Counted from the first letter of the stretch, positions 27,820 to 40,086 are shown. The stretch: DNA of 64,000 bases from Actinoplanes sp040639655 (GCF_040639655.1 NZ_JBFAAI010000020.1:99161-163160); one strand, 5' to 3'. Notes: generated by a model not told the origin, from the sequence alone. Program-made: numbers and translations.

Positions 27820-29630
27820 TGTTCCGTCGTGCGATGGCCGGCGCCACGATCGCCCTGCTGCTGCTGGGCGGCTGCGGCATCCCCGACAACTCGGACGTGG
27901 CCGTGGTCGGTCCGGGCCCGTCCACCGGCACCTCGTCGGGCGGCGGCGGCCTGCGCAGCCGGATCGCCCGGGACTCGACCAACGACCGCACCGAGTTCGT
28001 CAACAACTACCTGAGCGCCGCGGCGGGTGACTACGACAGTGCTGTCGAACGGGTCAAGCAGTTCATGGCGCCAGACTCCCGGGAGGGCTTCAAGCCGCCG
28101 CCCGCGCCCCGCGTGATCCGGCTGACCGGATCGCTTGTCGTCGAGCCGGGCCGGGACACCGTCGAGATCCCGTACCAGGAGCTCGGCACGCTGGGTAAGA
28201 ACGGCCTGCTGGAACCGTCGGCCGAGCAGGTCCTCGACACGTACGAGCTCCAGCTCGACGAGGTCGTCGGCGAGGGGCTCTACGTGCGCCAGGCGCCACC
28301 GTTCCTGCTGCTCAGCGACAAGGCTCTGGACACCTTCTACGACGAGCGCACGATCTACTTCTGGAACACCGAGCGCACCGGCCTGGTGCCCGACATCCGT
28401 TACCTGCTCAGCGACGTACCGATCGAGCAGGAGCCGACGATCATCCTGAACTGGCTGATCGGCGGGCCCGCCCCGTGGCTGCAGGACGCCGTGGAGCCCC
28501 TGCCGGAAGGCACCAAGCTGGAGAGCAAGGTGCCCGCCATCCGGGACGACCGGCTGGAGATCAGGCTGAGCGCGCAGGCGGTGCCGACCGAAGGCGCCGA
28601 CGAGGCCATGGAACGGCTGCGCAAACAGATCCAGTGGTCGCTGCGGAACCGCCTGCCGGAGTTCCTGGAACTCGTGGTCGGTCATCAGGACGCCCGCACC
28701 TACTCCGATGAGGACTTCCTCGCCAGCAACTCCTCGGCCCGCCTGGTAGCCACCCCCGAGCGGTACGTGATCTACGACCGCACGGTCCGGAGGCTGACGG
28801 AATCGTCCCGGCCCGACCTGGACCTGGTGCCCGGCCTCGCTCCGGAGGCCAACAAGGACGTCTCGCTGGCGGCCCTCGGCACGTCCGGCACGCACATCTT
28901 CGCGGCCCTGGTCACCGGCACCGGCAAGAACGAGCGGCTCCGTGTGGGAAGCGCGCCGGTCGGCTCGCAGGCCAAGCTGAACGAGATCCCCGGCCTGCCG
29001 GCCGGTCTCGGCAACCCGGTCTGGGCGATCACCCCGGCCGAGGGCGCCGAGGGGGCGTTCGGGCTGATCATCGCGGGCGGCCGGCTGTGGCGGTTCAGCG
29101 CGAAGGGCGGTGCGGCGCAGGAGGTGGCGTGGTCCAGCCCGTCCGGCTCGATCACCGCGATCACCGTGGCGCCGGACGGGCACCGGGTTGCCCTCGTGGT
29201 CGGCGGCCGGCTCTACCGGGCGGTGCTCAACGTCAGCGGCAACGGGATGGCACTCACCGCCCTCAATCAGATCTTCTCGCCGTTCTCGCTTGTCACAGCG
29301 GTGGATTTCAGCGGCGAGGGCTGGCTCGCGGTGGCCGGTGTGCTCCCGGTCGACCAGCGCATCTCGATCACCTACCTGTCGATCGACGGGGGGCTGCTGA
29401 GCCCGGTGCTGGCGGACATGGGCAAGGAGGAGAAGGTGACCTACCTCACCACCTACCCGGCCAACCCGATCACCCGGCGCAACAACGTCGGTACGGTGCT
29501 CTACTCGACCGGTCCCAACGCGTGGGAGGCGCTCTCCTCGCCGGTGCAGATACTGGCGAAGGATCTGGCTGGGCAGACCGGTGAGCCGCGGCCCGAAGTG
29601 GTGCCCCAGGCGCCGTTCTACCTCAACTGA
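27819..29630 (+). CDS. lpqB: Lipoprotein LpqB
   Basis: 603 residues with a lipoprotein signal peptide ending LLLGGCG, so anchored to the outer face of the membrane after cleavage. Contains the GerMN-type region (PTIILNWLIGGPAPWLQ) and a C-terminal beta-propeller-like part. In mycobacteria LpqB interacts with MtrB and affects MtrA activation; the tight overlap with mtrB supports the same here. Confidence 0.93.
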   Translation: MFRRAMAGATIALLLLGGCGIPDNSDVAVVGPGPSTGTSSGGGGLRSRIARDSTNDRTEFVNNYLSAAAGDYDSAVERVKQFMAPDSREGFKPPPAPRVIRLTGSLVVEPGRDTVEIPYQELGTLGKNGLLEPSAEQVLDTYELQLDEVVGEGLYVRQAPPFLLLSDKALDTFYDERTIYFWNTERTGLVPDIRYLLSDVPIEQEPTIILNWLIGGPAPWLQDAVEPLPEGTKLESKVPAIRDDRLEIRLSAQAVPTEGADEAMERLRKQIQWSLRNRLPEFLELVVGHQDARTYSDEDFLASNSSARLVATPERYVIYDRTVRRLTESSRPDLDLVPGLAPEANKDVSLAALGTSGTHIFAALVTGTGKNERLRVGSAPVGSQAKLNEIPGLPAGLGNPVWAITPAEGAEGAFGLIIAGGRLWRFSAKGGAAQEVAWSSPSGSITAITVAPDGHRVALVVGGRLYRAVLNVSGNGMALTALNQIFSPFSLVTAVDFSGEGWLAVAGVLPVDQRISITYLSIDGGLLSPVLADMGKEEKVTYLTTYPANPITRRNNVGTVLYSTGPNAWEALSSPVQILAKDLAGQTGEPRPEVVPQAPFYLN

Positions 29631-29631
29631 C

Positions 29632-30342
29632 ATGGTTCTCCCGGAACTCGCCGACCTCGTGCTGCCGAGCGCCTGTGCGGGGTGCGGGGCGGACCGGGTG
29701 CGGCTCACGTACGGCACGTGCCCGCCCTGTGTGGCCGCGCTCGAGTCGTTGCGGCCGCGGACGGCCTCGCCGACCCCGCCGCCGCCCGGTTTCCCGGCCT
29801 GCGTCGCGGTGGGGGCGTACTCGGGGCCGTTGCGGGGTGCCCTGCTGGCGTACAAGGAGAAGGGCCGGCACCGGCTCGCCGGGCCGCTCGGGACGCTGCT
29901 GGCCGGTGCGGTCGCGGCGCTCGCTCCGCGGGACCGCCCGGTGACCCTGGTGCCGGTGCCGTCGACCTCGGCGGCCCGCCGGGAGCGGTACGGCGACCAC
30001 ATGGCCCGCCTGGCGGATCACGCGGCCCGGCGGTTACGGACCGCGGGATACCGGGTGAACGTGGTGCAGCCGCTTCGTGCACTGCCGCGGCCTGACTCAA
30101 CGTCACTGGATGCATCCGAACGAGCGACAGTAGCTGTCAATTCGCTGCGAATGACATCCCGAATCGGCGTTCTGCGACGCGACGACAGATCCCGAGGCAC
30201 GCTGGTGGTGGCGGACGACATCGTTACCACCGGTGCCACTCTGGCGGCGGTGGTGCGTCGGCTTGAGGAGGCGGACATGCAGGTCACGGGCGCCGCAGTG
30301 CTCGCAGCGACAGAGTTGCGCAAGATCAGCCCCGGCATTTGA
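29632..30342 (+). CDS. ComF-family phosphoribosyltransferase-like protein
   Basis: 236 residues from an ATG two bases after the lpqB stop. N-terminal zinc-binding pairs CAGCG and CPPC, then a type I PRTase fold with the PRPP loop VVADDIVTTGAT. ComF proteins take part in DNA uptake in naturally competent bacteria; in actinomycetes the gene is conserved beside lpqB and its role is unproven. Confidence 0.88.
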   Translation: MVLPELADLVLPSACAGCGADRVRLTYGTCPPCVAALESLRPRTASPTPPPPGFPACVAVGAYSGPLRGALLAYKEKGRHRLAGPLGTLLAGAVAALAPRDRPVTLVPVPSTSAARRERYGDHMARLADHAARRLRTAGYRVNVVQPLRALPRPDSTSLDASERATVAVNSLRMTSRIGVLRRDDRSRGTLVVADDIVTTGATLAAVVRRLEEADMQVTGAAVLAATELRKISPGI

Positions 30343-30515
30343 CTGTGAAGTTGCCCCAGTCTGCCGATAGAGGCGAAGGTCAGCCTTCCGGTATCCCAAA
30401 CGAGGGGTGACTGTCGGGCATAGGAGGGTTAGCGTCTAGGTGACGAGGGTAAGCGCGCAGGCTTATCCGCCGCCGGGAGCATTCCGCCTCACCGGAAAGG
30501 AGTCGTCTCACTCTC

Positions 30516-30650
30516 ATGGGCCGCATCCGATCGTTGATCTTGATGCGGTGTTTTTCACCCAGTAGCCCGGCCGCGCCGCGAATCGGCGTCCGGAAGCACA
30601 ACGTTGGGGGAGGTCACGAGTGGACATTGTCGTCAAGGGCCGCAACGTAG
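30516..30650 (+). CDS. Possible leader peptide upstream of hpf
   Basis: A small ATG ORF of about 44 codons beginning MGRIRSLILMRCFSPSSP runs into the start of hpf in another frame. AAAGGAG lies 13 bases upstream, slightly far. An intrinsic terminator (30521-30555) lies inside its first codons, so translation of this ORF could control read-through into hpf. Conservation is unknown to me, and chance occurrence in this GC-rich sequence is quite possible. Confidence 0.3.
   Translation: MGRIRSLILMRCFSPSSPAAPRIGVRKHNVGGGHEWTLSSRAAT
30521..30555 (+). terminator. Terminator or attenuator in the hpf leader
   Basis: CCGCATC (30521-30527) pairs perfectly with GATGCGG (30542-30548), followed by TGTTTTT. 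It lies about 65 bases upstream of the hpf start rather than directly after comF, which suits attenuation of hpf. Confidence 0.6.
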
Positions 30651-31237
30651 AGGTTCCCGACCACTATCGAGAGCATGTCGCCGACAAGCTGAGCAAGGTC
30701 GAGCGATACGACCAGAAGCTCATGAGGGCCGACGTGGAGCTCTTCCACGAACGCAATCCGCGACAGTCCGACACCTGCCAGCGTGTCGAGATCACGGTCA
30801 TGACCAAGGGGCCGGTGGTACGCGCCGAGGCCCAGGCACAGGATTTCTACGCAGCCCTGGACTGCGCCATCAACAAACTGGACGCCCGGCTGCGTCGTTC
30901 CGCCGACCGGCGCCGGGTACATCGTGGAAGGCACGCGCCGGTCTCCGTCGCTGCGGCCACCGCGAACCTCCCCACCGATCTGACGCACGGACGGACAGCC
31001 ACGCTGACCGAACCGGCCCTCGACACCGAGCCGACCGAGCACGACGAGGACCAGCCGTGGCGCATCGTACGGGAGAAGGAGCACTCGGCCGAGCCGATGA
31101 CCGTCGACGACGCCCTCTTCCAGATGGAGCTCGTCGGCCACGACTTCTACCTGTTCCATGACAAGGAGAGCGGCCGGCCGAGCGTGGTCTATCGCCGCCG
31201 TGGCTACGACTACGGCATTCTCAGCCTAGGCATGTGA
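30620..31237 (+). CDS. hpf: Long-form ribosome hibernation promoting factor
   Basis: 205 residues from a GTG with GGGGGAGG seven bases upstream. The N-terminal S30AE domain (MDIVVKGRNVEVPDHYREHV, KLDARLRRSADR) binds the small ribosomal subunit; the C-terminal domain (VREKEHSAEPMTVDDALFQMELVGHDFYLF) dimerises 70S particles into 100S dimers. Long-form length is typical of actinobacteria. Located between comF and secA as in related genomes. The leader with terminator suggests regulated expression. Confidence 0.93.
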   Translation: MDIVVKGRNVEVPDHYREHVADKLSKVERYDQKLMRADVELFHERNPRQSDTCQRVEITVMTKGPVVRAEAQAQDFYAALDCAINKLDARLRRSADRRRVHRGRHAPVSVAAATANLPTDLTHGRTATLTEPALDTEPTEHDEDQPWRIVREKEHSAEPMTVDDALFQMELVGHDFYLFHDKESGRPSVVYRRRGYDYGILSLGM

Positions 31238-32170
31238 GTCCGCTCCTCTGCCGGAGGCCTGCGCGAGCAGGTCTTCGGCGAGGAGCACGAACTGCACGTC
31301 GTCGAGGCGTGTGCCGGCCGGGCCGGGAAGCCGCGACCGGAGGTATGCCTCGCGCGTGAAACCCGCGCTCTCCAGCACCCGCTGGGAGCCGAGATTCGTC
31401 GGCAACGTGCCGGCGATCAGACGGGTGATGCCCGTCTCGGCGAAGACCCAGAGGGCGAGCAGCTGCGCGGCGCGCGAGGTGAAACCCCTTTTCCGGTACG
31501 CCGGGAGCATGCTGTACCCGATCATCGCCTGACCGGTGGGCGGCTCCTGGTAGTACAGGTCGATCTCGCCGGCCCGTGCCCCGGTCGCGGTCTCGACGAT
31601 GACCAGGTCGGCCCGGTTGCCGGCCAGCCAGTGCGCCTCCGCGCGCGAGCAGCGCCGGTGGATCTCACCAGCCTGTTTCGGCTCCGGCGGCACGCTGGTG
31701 GCGATCACGTCCGGCACGTTGTGCAGCTCGGTGTAGAAGTCGATGTCCTGCTCGCCGAGCGGGCGCAGGGTGACCACGCCGTCGGACAGCTCGCCGCCCG
31801 GCAGATCAGGCAGCAGCCGCAGGGCCGGTTCTTCCGGGTCGCCCGCCAGACGGGAGTAGACGAGCAGTTCGGGGTCGCCCCGGCGAACCCCCTCACGGGT
31901 GTAACCGGCGGCCAGCGCGACCCGCTGGGCGGCGGGGGCGTCCCACGGGATCAGCAGCTCGATCCGGTCCAGCCCACCGGCCAGGGCGGTCCGGCTGAAC
32001 TCGCGGACCGCAGCGGTCGCCGCGCCGCGGCGCCTGGCCCACGGTTCCACCCGGAACTCGAGCCGTTCGCCGGTGAGCGTGAGGCCGCCGAGGACGGCAC
32101 CGGTCGCGTCGATGATCGTCCGGGAGCCGGGGCCCGCGTCCTCGAGCCGGATTTCGGGGTTCTGATCCAC
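31226..32170 (-). CDS. Protein with two GNAT acetyltransferase domains
   Basis: 314 residues from a GTG with GGAAGGA seven bases upstream. Both halves show a GNAT pattern: in the first, EPWARRRGAATAAVREF (acetyl-CoA loop) and AQRVALAAGYTREG; in the second, VTLRPLGEQDIDF, YSMLPAYRKRGFTSRAAQLL and SQRVLESAGFTREAYLR. The second domain resembles RimJ/RimL-type acetyltransferases. The last 12 bases overlap the end of hpf. Substrate unknown. Confidence 0.87.
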   Translation of the reverse strand: MDQNPEIRLEDAGPGSRTIIDATGAVLGGLTLTGERLEFRVEPWARRRGAATAAVREFSRTALAGGLDRIELLIPWDAPAAQRVALAAGYTREGVRRGDPELLVYSRLAGDPEEPALRLLPDLPGGELSDGVVTLRPLGEQDIDFYTELHNVPDVIATSVPPEPKQAGEIHRRCSRAEAHWLAGNRADLVIVETATGARAGEIDLYYQEPPTGQAMIGYSMLPAYRKRGFTSRAAQLLALWVFAETGITRLIAGTLPTNLGSQRVLESAGFTREAYLRSRLPGPAGTRLDDVQFVLLAEDLLAQASGRGADSHA

Positions 32171-32356
32171 AGCGCCATCCTTCCCGGGACGCGCCCGACC
32201 GCCAAACAGGTTTGGAACGCGGCGAAGCGCTGCGCTCTCAGCGAACTTCCCGGTGCCTTTCGCTCTGTTTGCGAGTTTCACCGGAGGCCAGGGTCACAGG
32301 TACCGGGTGGAGGTGCCTACGATGGTTCCGCAGACTGTCTAGGGGAGCGTTGACCC

Positions 32357-35263
<2,907 letters not shown>

Positions 35264-35275
35264 CCCAGCCTGTCC

Positions 35276-35328
35276 GAACGGCCCGCGTGATCCGGCTCCG
35301 GCCGGGCCACGCGGGCCGTTCCGCTTTT
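35276..35328 (+). terminator. Terminator after secA
   Basis: Perfect 14-bp stem GAACGGCCCGCGTG (35276-35289) with CACGCGGGCCGTTC (35308-35321), then CGCTTTT. Also serves the converging minus-strand gene. Confidence 0.88.
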
Positions 35329-35406
35329 CCGGCTCCCGTGCCGGTGCGGCGTGCTGTGCCCCGGGACGGCCGTCGCTCTGCTCGCTGCCGGACGCCCCGG
35401 GGAGTC

Positions 35407-35964
35407 TCAGACGATCACGAGGGTGGTCGCGACCCAGCTCTGCTGGTGCAGTTCGAGGCGGAAGGCGATCGCCCAGGTCCGCTCACCGGTCACCAGCGTC
35501 ACCGCCGTCTCCACCGCTCCGGAGCGGGGTTCGCACAGCATCACCTTGAGAACGGCCACCGGCGTCGGCCGTGCGGTCCGCCGGCCGCTGTCTTTCCGGA
35601 GTGCGGTGACCCGGCGTGCGCCGGCCAGCCCCTGCGCCACCACCTCCGCCGCGCCGGCCGGCAGTGCCATCCGGCGCAGGTGGGCGGCGGGCCGGAATCC
35701 GTTGAGGACCTCGACACAGAGGCGCACGAACCGCCGCACCGCGAGCTTCGCGTCACCGGACGCACCGGCGACGACGGGTGGCGCGGCCTCCGGCGGCGCG
35801 GGTGCACCGGGGACGTCGGCCGGCCAGTCCAGCGCCAGTTGCCGGGACGAGGCCCACGCCTGTGGCGTCGCCTCGTCGTCGAAGGGGGGTTCGAACCGGG
35901 GGACCGGGCGCAGGCGGATCGCCGGCCGGGGCCCGGTGGGTGCAGCCTCGAGGGTCGAGCGCAT
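35407..35964 (-). CDS. Rv3235 family protein
   Basis: About 185 residues. A disordered proline/alanine-rich first half is followed by a compact domain (RRFVRLCVEVLNGFRPAAHLRRM, GAVETAVTLVTGERTWAIAFRLEL). This matches the Rv3235 family, conserved near secA in actinobacteria. TTG and GTG codons 12 and 6 bases upstream could also serve as starts. Function unknown. Confidence 0.78.
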   Translation of the reverse strand: MRSTLEAAPTGPRPAIRLRPVPRFEPPFDDEATPQAWASSRQLALDWPADVPGAPAPPEAAPPVVAGASGDAKLAVRRFVRLCVEVLNGFRPAAHLRRMALPAGAAEVVAQGLAGARRVTALRKDSGRRTARPTPVAVLKVMLCEPRSGAVETAVTLVTGERTWAIAFRLELHQQSWVATTLVIV

Positions 35965-36109
35965 CGCCACCGCCAATCTCTTGCGTCACCGCAGCAAACC
36001 TTGCGTTTGCCTACGTTTGCTTCCGACAGCCTCCAGATTGGCTCAGTTGCCGTCGATGCAGCAAGCGGCAGTCATCGATGCGGGAAGAGGCGCAAAAGCC
36101 GCTGACCGG

Positions 36110-36340
36110 TCAATCAGTGTCACGCTCGGAGAGTGGGTTGTCACGGACCCAGGCAGCGGTCTCGGCATACTTGGCCGCGATGTATTCCTCCAGCTTGGCG
36201 CGTTCCACTCGCCACTGGCCGCGGCCACCGACCTTGATCGCGGGAAGCTCACCGCCCCGCACCATGTGATAGACCTGCGAGTCCGAGACGTTGAGCTCGG
36301 CAGCCACCTCGGACAGCAGCAGGAAGCGAGGCTCGGGCAC
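36110..36340 (-). CDS. Small BldC/excisionase-type helix-turn-helix protein
   Basis: 76 residues from a GTG with AGGAGG five bases upstream. A MerR-like winged HTH: LLLSEVAAELNVSDSQVYHMVRGGELPAIKVGGRGQWRV, then a C-terminal helix. Such proteins are either small developmental regulators like BldC or excisionases; there is no integrase nearby, and similar genes are conserved in this cluster in actinobacteria, so a chromosomal regulator is more likely. Confidence 0.82.
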   Translation of the reverse strand: MPEPRFLLLSEVAAELNVSDSQVYHMVRGGELPAIKVGGRGQWRVERAKLEEYIAAKYAETAAWVRDNPLSERDTD

Positions 36341-36508
36341 GGGGTCCTCCTATCGACAGCATCAGTTTGCCACCGTTTGCCGCGGCCTGGTTGCGTTGGC
36401 CCTGCGCCACCACGATCTGGAGACGCCTGATGGAATGGGACGTTCCCCGGCCGCGATGACGGTGTACTGTCCGGGACCGCAGAACGTGCCGCGTGCAGGA
36501 GGAAAGAC

Positions 36509-37018
36509 GTGCCGATCACCGATCTGGTCCGGGTTTACGTGCCGGCCACGCTGCCGATGCTCGCGTCGCTGCGGGCCGAGGGGCGCCTCGGCGGTCAGGC
36601 AGTGGTCGCCCACGCGGTGACCCCCGCGCTCCGGGAGTGGTATGCGGAGGGTGACGAGGAGGAGCTCGAGTACGTGGCCTTCACCCGTGCCGCGCAGGGC
36701 GCCCTGCAACTGCTGCGCCATGACCCGGCCGCGCCACGGCGCCGGGTGGTGATCTCGGCCGACGTGCCGGCTGCCGGCCTCGTCCGGGAGGACACCGAGC
36801 TCGGTTCGAGCACCGTCCGGTTACCGCAGGCGATCAGCGTGACCGAGCTGGCCAGCATTCATGTCGACGGCACCGATGCCGAGGAGTCGGTGGCGGCCGC
36901 GGCCGAGGTGGTCGAGGAGGCGCTGGCGGGCGACCCCGACGCGCAGTTCACCGTCGACGGTGCCGAGGATCACGAGTTGGAGTGGTACGCGGTCTCCGAG
37001 CTCGACGAGTTGCTCTGA
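36509..37018 (+). CDS. Conserved actinobacterial protein of unknown function (DUF6912-like)
   Basis: 169 residues from a GTG with AGGAGG seven bases upstream. Begins ITDLVRVYVPATLPMLASL; includes HAVTPALREWYAEGDEEELEYVAFTRAAQ and a C-terminal YAVSELDELL. Acidic and without TM segments. The 3' end overlaps the converging membrane protein gene by 49 bases. I know it as a conserved gene of this neighbourhood but not its function. Confidence 0.75.
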   Translation: MPITDLVRVYVPATLPMLASLRAEGRLGGQAVVAHAVTPALREWYAEGDEEELEYVAFTRAAQGALQLLRHDPAAPRRRVVISADVPAAGLVREDTELGSSTVRLPQAISVTELASIHVDGTDAEESVAAAAEVVEEALAGDPDAQFTVDGAEDHELEWYAVSELDELL

Positions 37019-38049
37019 GGCTCCCCTTCGTCCCGCGCGGCGATCGCGTCCCGCGCCGGGCTGGGCTTCGGCCCCGCCGGGGTGTCCTCCGTCGCCTTCG
37101 CCTCGTCCTTCCCCTCGTCCTTCGCCGGGACGTCGTCCCTGGCCTTCGCCGGGGCGTCGTCCTCGTCCTCGGCCGGGCCCAGTGTCCGGCCGACCGCGAT
37201 GATGGCGGTCAGCGCACCGACGAAGAGGACGATCAGCGCGTTGTTGAGGCGTGCCGTGCTGAGCAGGTCCTGGACCGTCTTCTCCAGTTCGCTCACCTTG
37301 CCGGCCAGGGCCAGGACCTCCGCTCCGGCGGTGCGCGACAGTGACTCGCCGATCACGAGCAGCAGGCCCGGGCCGGCTCCGGCAAGCGCGTACATCGGCC
37401 AGCGGACCCCCGTGCCGGCACGGCGCAGCAGCACGTAGGAGATGAGCCCGGCCGCCAGACCGCTGAGGGCGGCCTGGCTGTACGAGAACCACTGTGCCGC
37501 GTCGGCGGACGACGCGGTGTCGCCGGCTCCGAAGGCGTTGAGCACCGGCTCCTGGAAGAGGTTGAGCACGAATCCGATCAGGAAGACCCCGACCGACGCC
37601 GCGGCGGCAGCCGCGACCACCCGGGGGATCCGCAGCCCGGCCAGTGCGCCACCGATGGTCGCGGCCGCCGCGACGGTGCCGGCGACCGCCGCGTAGATCG
37701 TGCCGAGCGTGTTGATCGTGATGACCGGTACGGCGCTGACCAGGCCGACGAGCAGACCGGCTCCGGTGGCCACGGCGAACCGGGCGGTCGAGCCGAGCGA
37801 CCGGCGCCCGCCGATCAGGGTGAGCGCGAGCAGTGCCACGGCCGCGCCGGCGACCAGGGCCGCCGAGACCGCGCCGGGCAACGCGTACGCCGTGGAGGTC
37901 ACCTCCATCGCGGCGTCCGCCCGGCTGGTGATGCTGGCCCGGGCCGACCACAGCATCGCGGCGGTCCAGCCGACGGATGCCACCGCGAGCAGCACCACGG
38001 TGAGCCGGGACTCCTCGACGGTCTCCGGGGCTGTCTGGCGGTCACTCAT
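36970..38049 (-). CDS. Polytopic membrane protein with coiled-coil and charged tail
   Basis: 359 residues. About seven or eight hydrophobic segments rich in Ala/Val/Gly between residues 15 and 250, then a short coiled coil (KVSELEKTVQDLLSTARL), a final TM (ALIVLFVGALTAIIAV) and a Lys/Asp/Glu/Pro-rich tail with repeated PAK-DE units. Conserved in Micromonosporaceae-like genomes as far as I recall; no enzymatic motif visible. Overlaps the convergent gene at its 3' end. Confidence 0.72.
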   Translation of the reverse strand: MSDRQTAPETVEESRLTVVLLAVASVGWTAAMLWSARASITSRADAAMEVTSTAYALPGAVSAALVAGAAVALLALTLIGGRRSLGSTARFAVATGAGLLVGLVSAVPVITINTLGTIYAAVAGTVAAAATIGGALAGLRIPRVVAAAAAASVGVFLIGFVLNLFQEPVLNAFGAGDTASSADAAQWFSYSQAALSGLAAGLISYVLLRRAGTGVRWPMYALAGAGPGLLLVIGESLSRTAGAEVLALAGKVSELEKTVQDLLSTARLNNALIVLFVGALTAIIAVGRTLGPAEDEDDAPAKARDDVPAKDEGKDEAKATEDTPAGPKPSPARDAIAARDEGEPQSNSSSSETAYHSNS

Positions 38050-38311
38050 GAGGCTCAGGGTAGCCGTACGGCCCCTGCGCGCCCGCTCGGCCGTCCCGTG
38101 AGGAGGCCCGTCAGCCCGGCGCCGGCGACGCTATTTGCACATGGGGTGAGAGTTGGGGCGCTTGGCAACCAATGTCTGGTTTCGCATGGCGAATCGCGGG
38201 TTTTCGCGAATTTCCTGCCCGCAACATGTCGTCTGACCGTTTGCCTGCGCCATATTACCTGGTCAACGTCACGTACAGTGGCGAAACGCCCCATCCGCAC
38301 GCTCGTTGTCG

Positions 38312-38332
38312 GACTGTCTGTGCGGGACAGTC
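38312..38332. promoter_or_regulatory. Inverted repeat upstream of the PadR gene
   Basis: GACTGTC (38312-38318) and GACAGTC (38326-38332) form a perfect 7-bp inverted repeat with a 7-base spacer, 75 bases before the PadR start. A PadR operator is plausible. The remaining gap 38050-38407 is AT-richer than its surroundings and holds no ORF that I can support. Confidence 0.4.
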
Positions 38333-38407
38333 GTTTGTGGAGGCGCAAACTGGACGGATCGGGCTAAATCCTGGACGGCGGCGCGACAAAGTGGCAGCTT
38401 ATTAGGC

Positions 38408-38923
38408 ATGCCCGACTTCCAAATCAATCCAACGGCGGCTGCCCTTCTCGGCCTCCTCCACGAGGGGGCGATGACCGGCGGTCAGCTGATGGCGGCTGCC
38501 GAACGCCGCCTCGGGCCCTACTGGTCGATGACGCGGAGCCAGGTCTACCGCGAACTGCCCGTACTCGCCGAAATGGGGTACGTCCGCCTCGGAAAGCCGG
38601 GCCCTCGATCCAGTCAGCCCTACGCCATCACCGCGTCCGGGAAACGGGCCTTCACCAGGTGGCTCGCCGAGAGCCCCGGCCGTGATGCGCTACGCAACCC
38701 GGTCGCTCTCCGGGTCGCCTTCGGCCAGCAGCACTCCGGCGACCAGTTGCAATCGCTGTACACGCATGCCAACCAGTACCACGCGGAGGCCATGGCGATG
38801 GCGAAGGAGCAGGCCAAGGAGGCGAAGAAGAACGGTGACCCGTTCGGCGCGGCGGCGCTGGAGTTCGCGGTCGCCTATCACAAGGCCGCTCTCAGCTGGC
38901 TCAAGGCAGTTCCGACAAGTTGA
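38408..38923 (+). CDS. PadR-family transcription regulator
   Basis: 171 residues. Winged helix of the PadR type: LLGLLHEGAMTGGQLMAAAERRLGPYWSMTRSQVYRELPVLAEMGYVRL, then a C-terminal helical dimerisation region (HANQYHAEAMAMAKEQAKEAKK). Lies just upstream of prfB. No target can be named; an inverted repeat upstream may be autoregulatory. Confidence 0.88.
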   Translation: MPDFQINPTAAALLGLLHEGAMTGGQLMAAAERRLGPYWSMTRSQVYRELPVLAEMGYVRLGKPGPRSSQPYAITASGKRAFTRWLAESPGRDALRNPVALRVAFGQQHSGDQLQSLYTHANQYHAEAMAMAKEQAKEAKKNGDPFGAAALEFAVAYHKAALSWLKAVPTS

Positions 38924-38973
38924 ACGGACCGCCCCGGCCAGCAATCTGGCCGGGCGGCGTAGTCTTGAGTGTC

Positions 38974-40086
38974 GTGAGCGCTGCCGACTTTCCCGAGCAA
39001 CTGAAGTCCCTCGACGCGACCCTGCGCAACATTGAGAACGTCCTGGACGTCGACAAGCTGCGCCGGGACAAGGCGGACCTCGAGGAGCAGGCCTCCGCGC
39101 CCGACCTCTGGGACGACCAGGCCCGCGCACAGGAAGTGAACAGCCGCCTGGCGTACGTCTCGGGCGAGATCTCCAAGCTGGAGCGCCTGCGCTCCCGCCT
39201 CGACGACGCCGCCCTGCTTCTCGAGATGGCCGAGGACGAGGGAGACGCCGACTCGGTCACCGAGGTCGGCGACGAACTGGTCAAGCTCTCCAAGGCCGTC
39301 GAGGAGATGGAGGTTCGCACCCTCCTCTCCGGGGAGTACGACTCCCGTGAGGCCCTGGTCGCGATCCGGGCCGGCGCCGGCGGTGTGGACGCGGCCGACT
39401 TCGCCGAGATGCTGATGCGGATGTACCTGCGCTGGGCGGAGCGGCACGGCTACCCGACCGAGGTCTACGACACGTCGTACGCGGAGGAGGCCGGCCTCAA
39501 GTCGGCGACCTTCACGGTCAAGGTGCCGTACGCCTACGGCACCCTCGGCGTCGAGTCCGGCACCCACCGCCTGGTGCGGATCAGCCCGTTCGACAACCAG
39601 GGCCGCCGCCAGACCAGCTTCGCCAGCGTCGAGGTGATGCCGGTGGTCGCGCAGACCGACAGCATCGAGATCCCGGAGAACGAGATCCGCACCGACGTCT
39701 ACCGCTCCTCCGGTCCTGGTGGGCAGAGCGTCAACACCACCGACTCGGCGGTCCGGCTGACCCACATCCCGACCGGCATCGTGGCCTCGTGTCAGAACGA
39801 GAAGTCGCAGCTGCAGAACAAGGCGGCCGCCCTGCGCGTCCTCCAGGCCCGGCTCCTGGAGCGTAAACGCCAGGAGGAACAGGCCAAGATGAACGATCTG
39901 CGGCAGGACACCACCGGTTCGTGGGGCGATCAGATGCGTTCGTACGTCCTCCACCCGTACCAGATGGTGAAGGATCTGCGCACCGAGTACGAGACCGGTA
40001 ACCCTTCGTCGGTCTTCGACGGCGATGTGGACGGGTTCATCGAGGCGGGCATCCGTTGGCGCAAGCAGAACCAGGTTGCCTCCTGA
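38974..40086 (+). CDS. prfB: Peptide chain release factor 2
   Basis: 370 residues. Starts SAADFPEQLKSLDATLRNIENVLD at a GTG; a TTG nine bases upstream is possible. Recognises UGA and UAA: the SPF anticodon-like tripeptide is in VRISPFDNQGRRQTSF and the catalytic GGQ in SSGPGGQSVNTTDSAVRLTH. The reading frame is continuous, so the programmed +1 frameshift found in many bacterial prfB genes is absent. Followed by ftsE-ftsX, the usual actinobacterial order. Confidence 0.96.
   Translation: MSAADFPEQLKSLDATLRNIENVLDVDKLRRDKADLEEQASAPDLWDDQARAQEVNSRLAYVSGEISKLERLRSRLDDAALLLEMAEDEGDADSVTEVGDELVKLSKAVEEMEVRTLLSGEYDSREALVAIRAGAGGVDAADFAEMLMRMYLRWAERHGYPTEVYDTSYAEEAGLKSATFTVKVPYAYGTLGVESGTHRLVRISPFDNQGRRQTSFASVEVMPVVAQTDSIEIPENEIRTDVYRSSGPGGQSVNTTDSAVRLTHIPTGIVASCQNEKSQLQNKAAALRVLQARLLERKRQEEQAKMNDLRQDTTGSWGDQMRSYVLHPYQMVKDLRTEYETGNPSSVFDGDVDGFIEAGIRWRKQNQVAS

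Noticed and set aside
36110..36340. Phage excisionase
   Set aside because: The HTH type fits, but there is no integrase or phage gene nearby and the gene sits in a conserved chromosomal cluster.
38974..39060. Programmed frameshift in prfB
   Set aside because: The frame is continuous through the region where the CUU-UGA signal would be.
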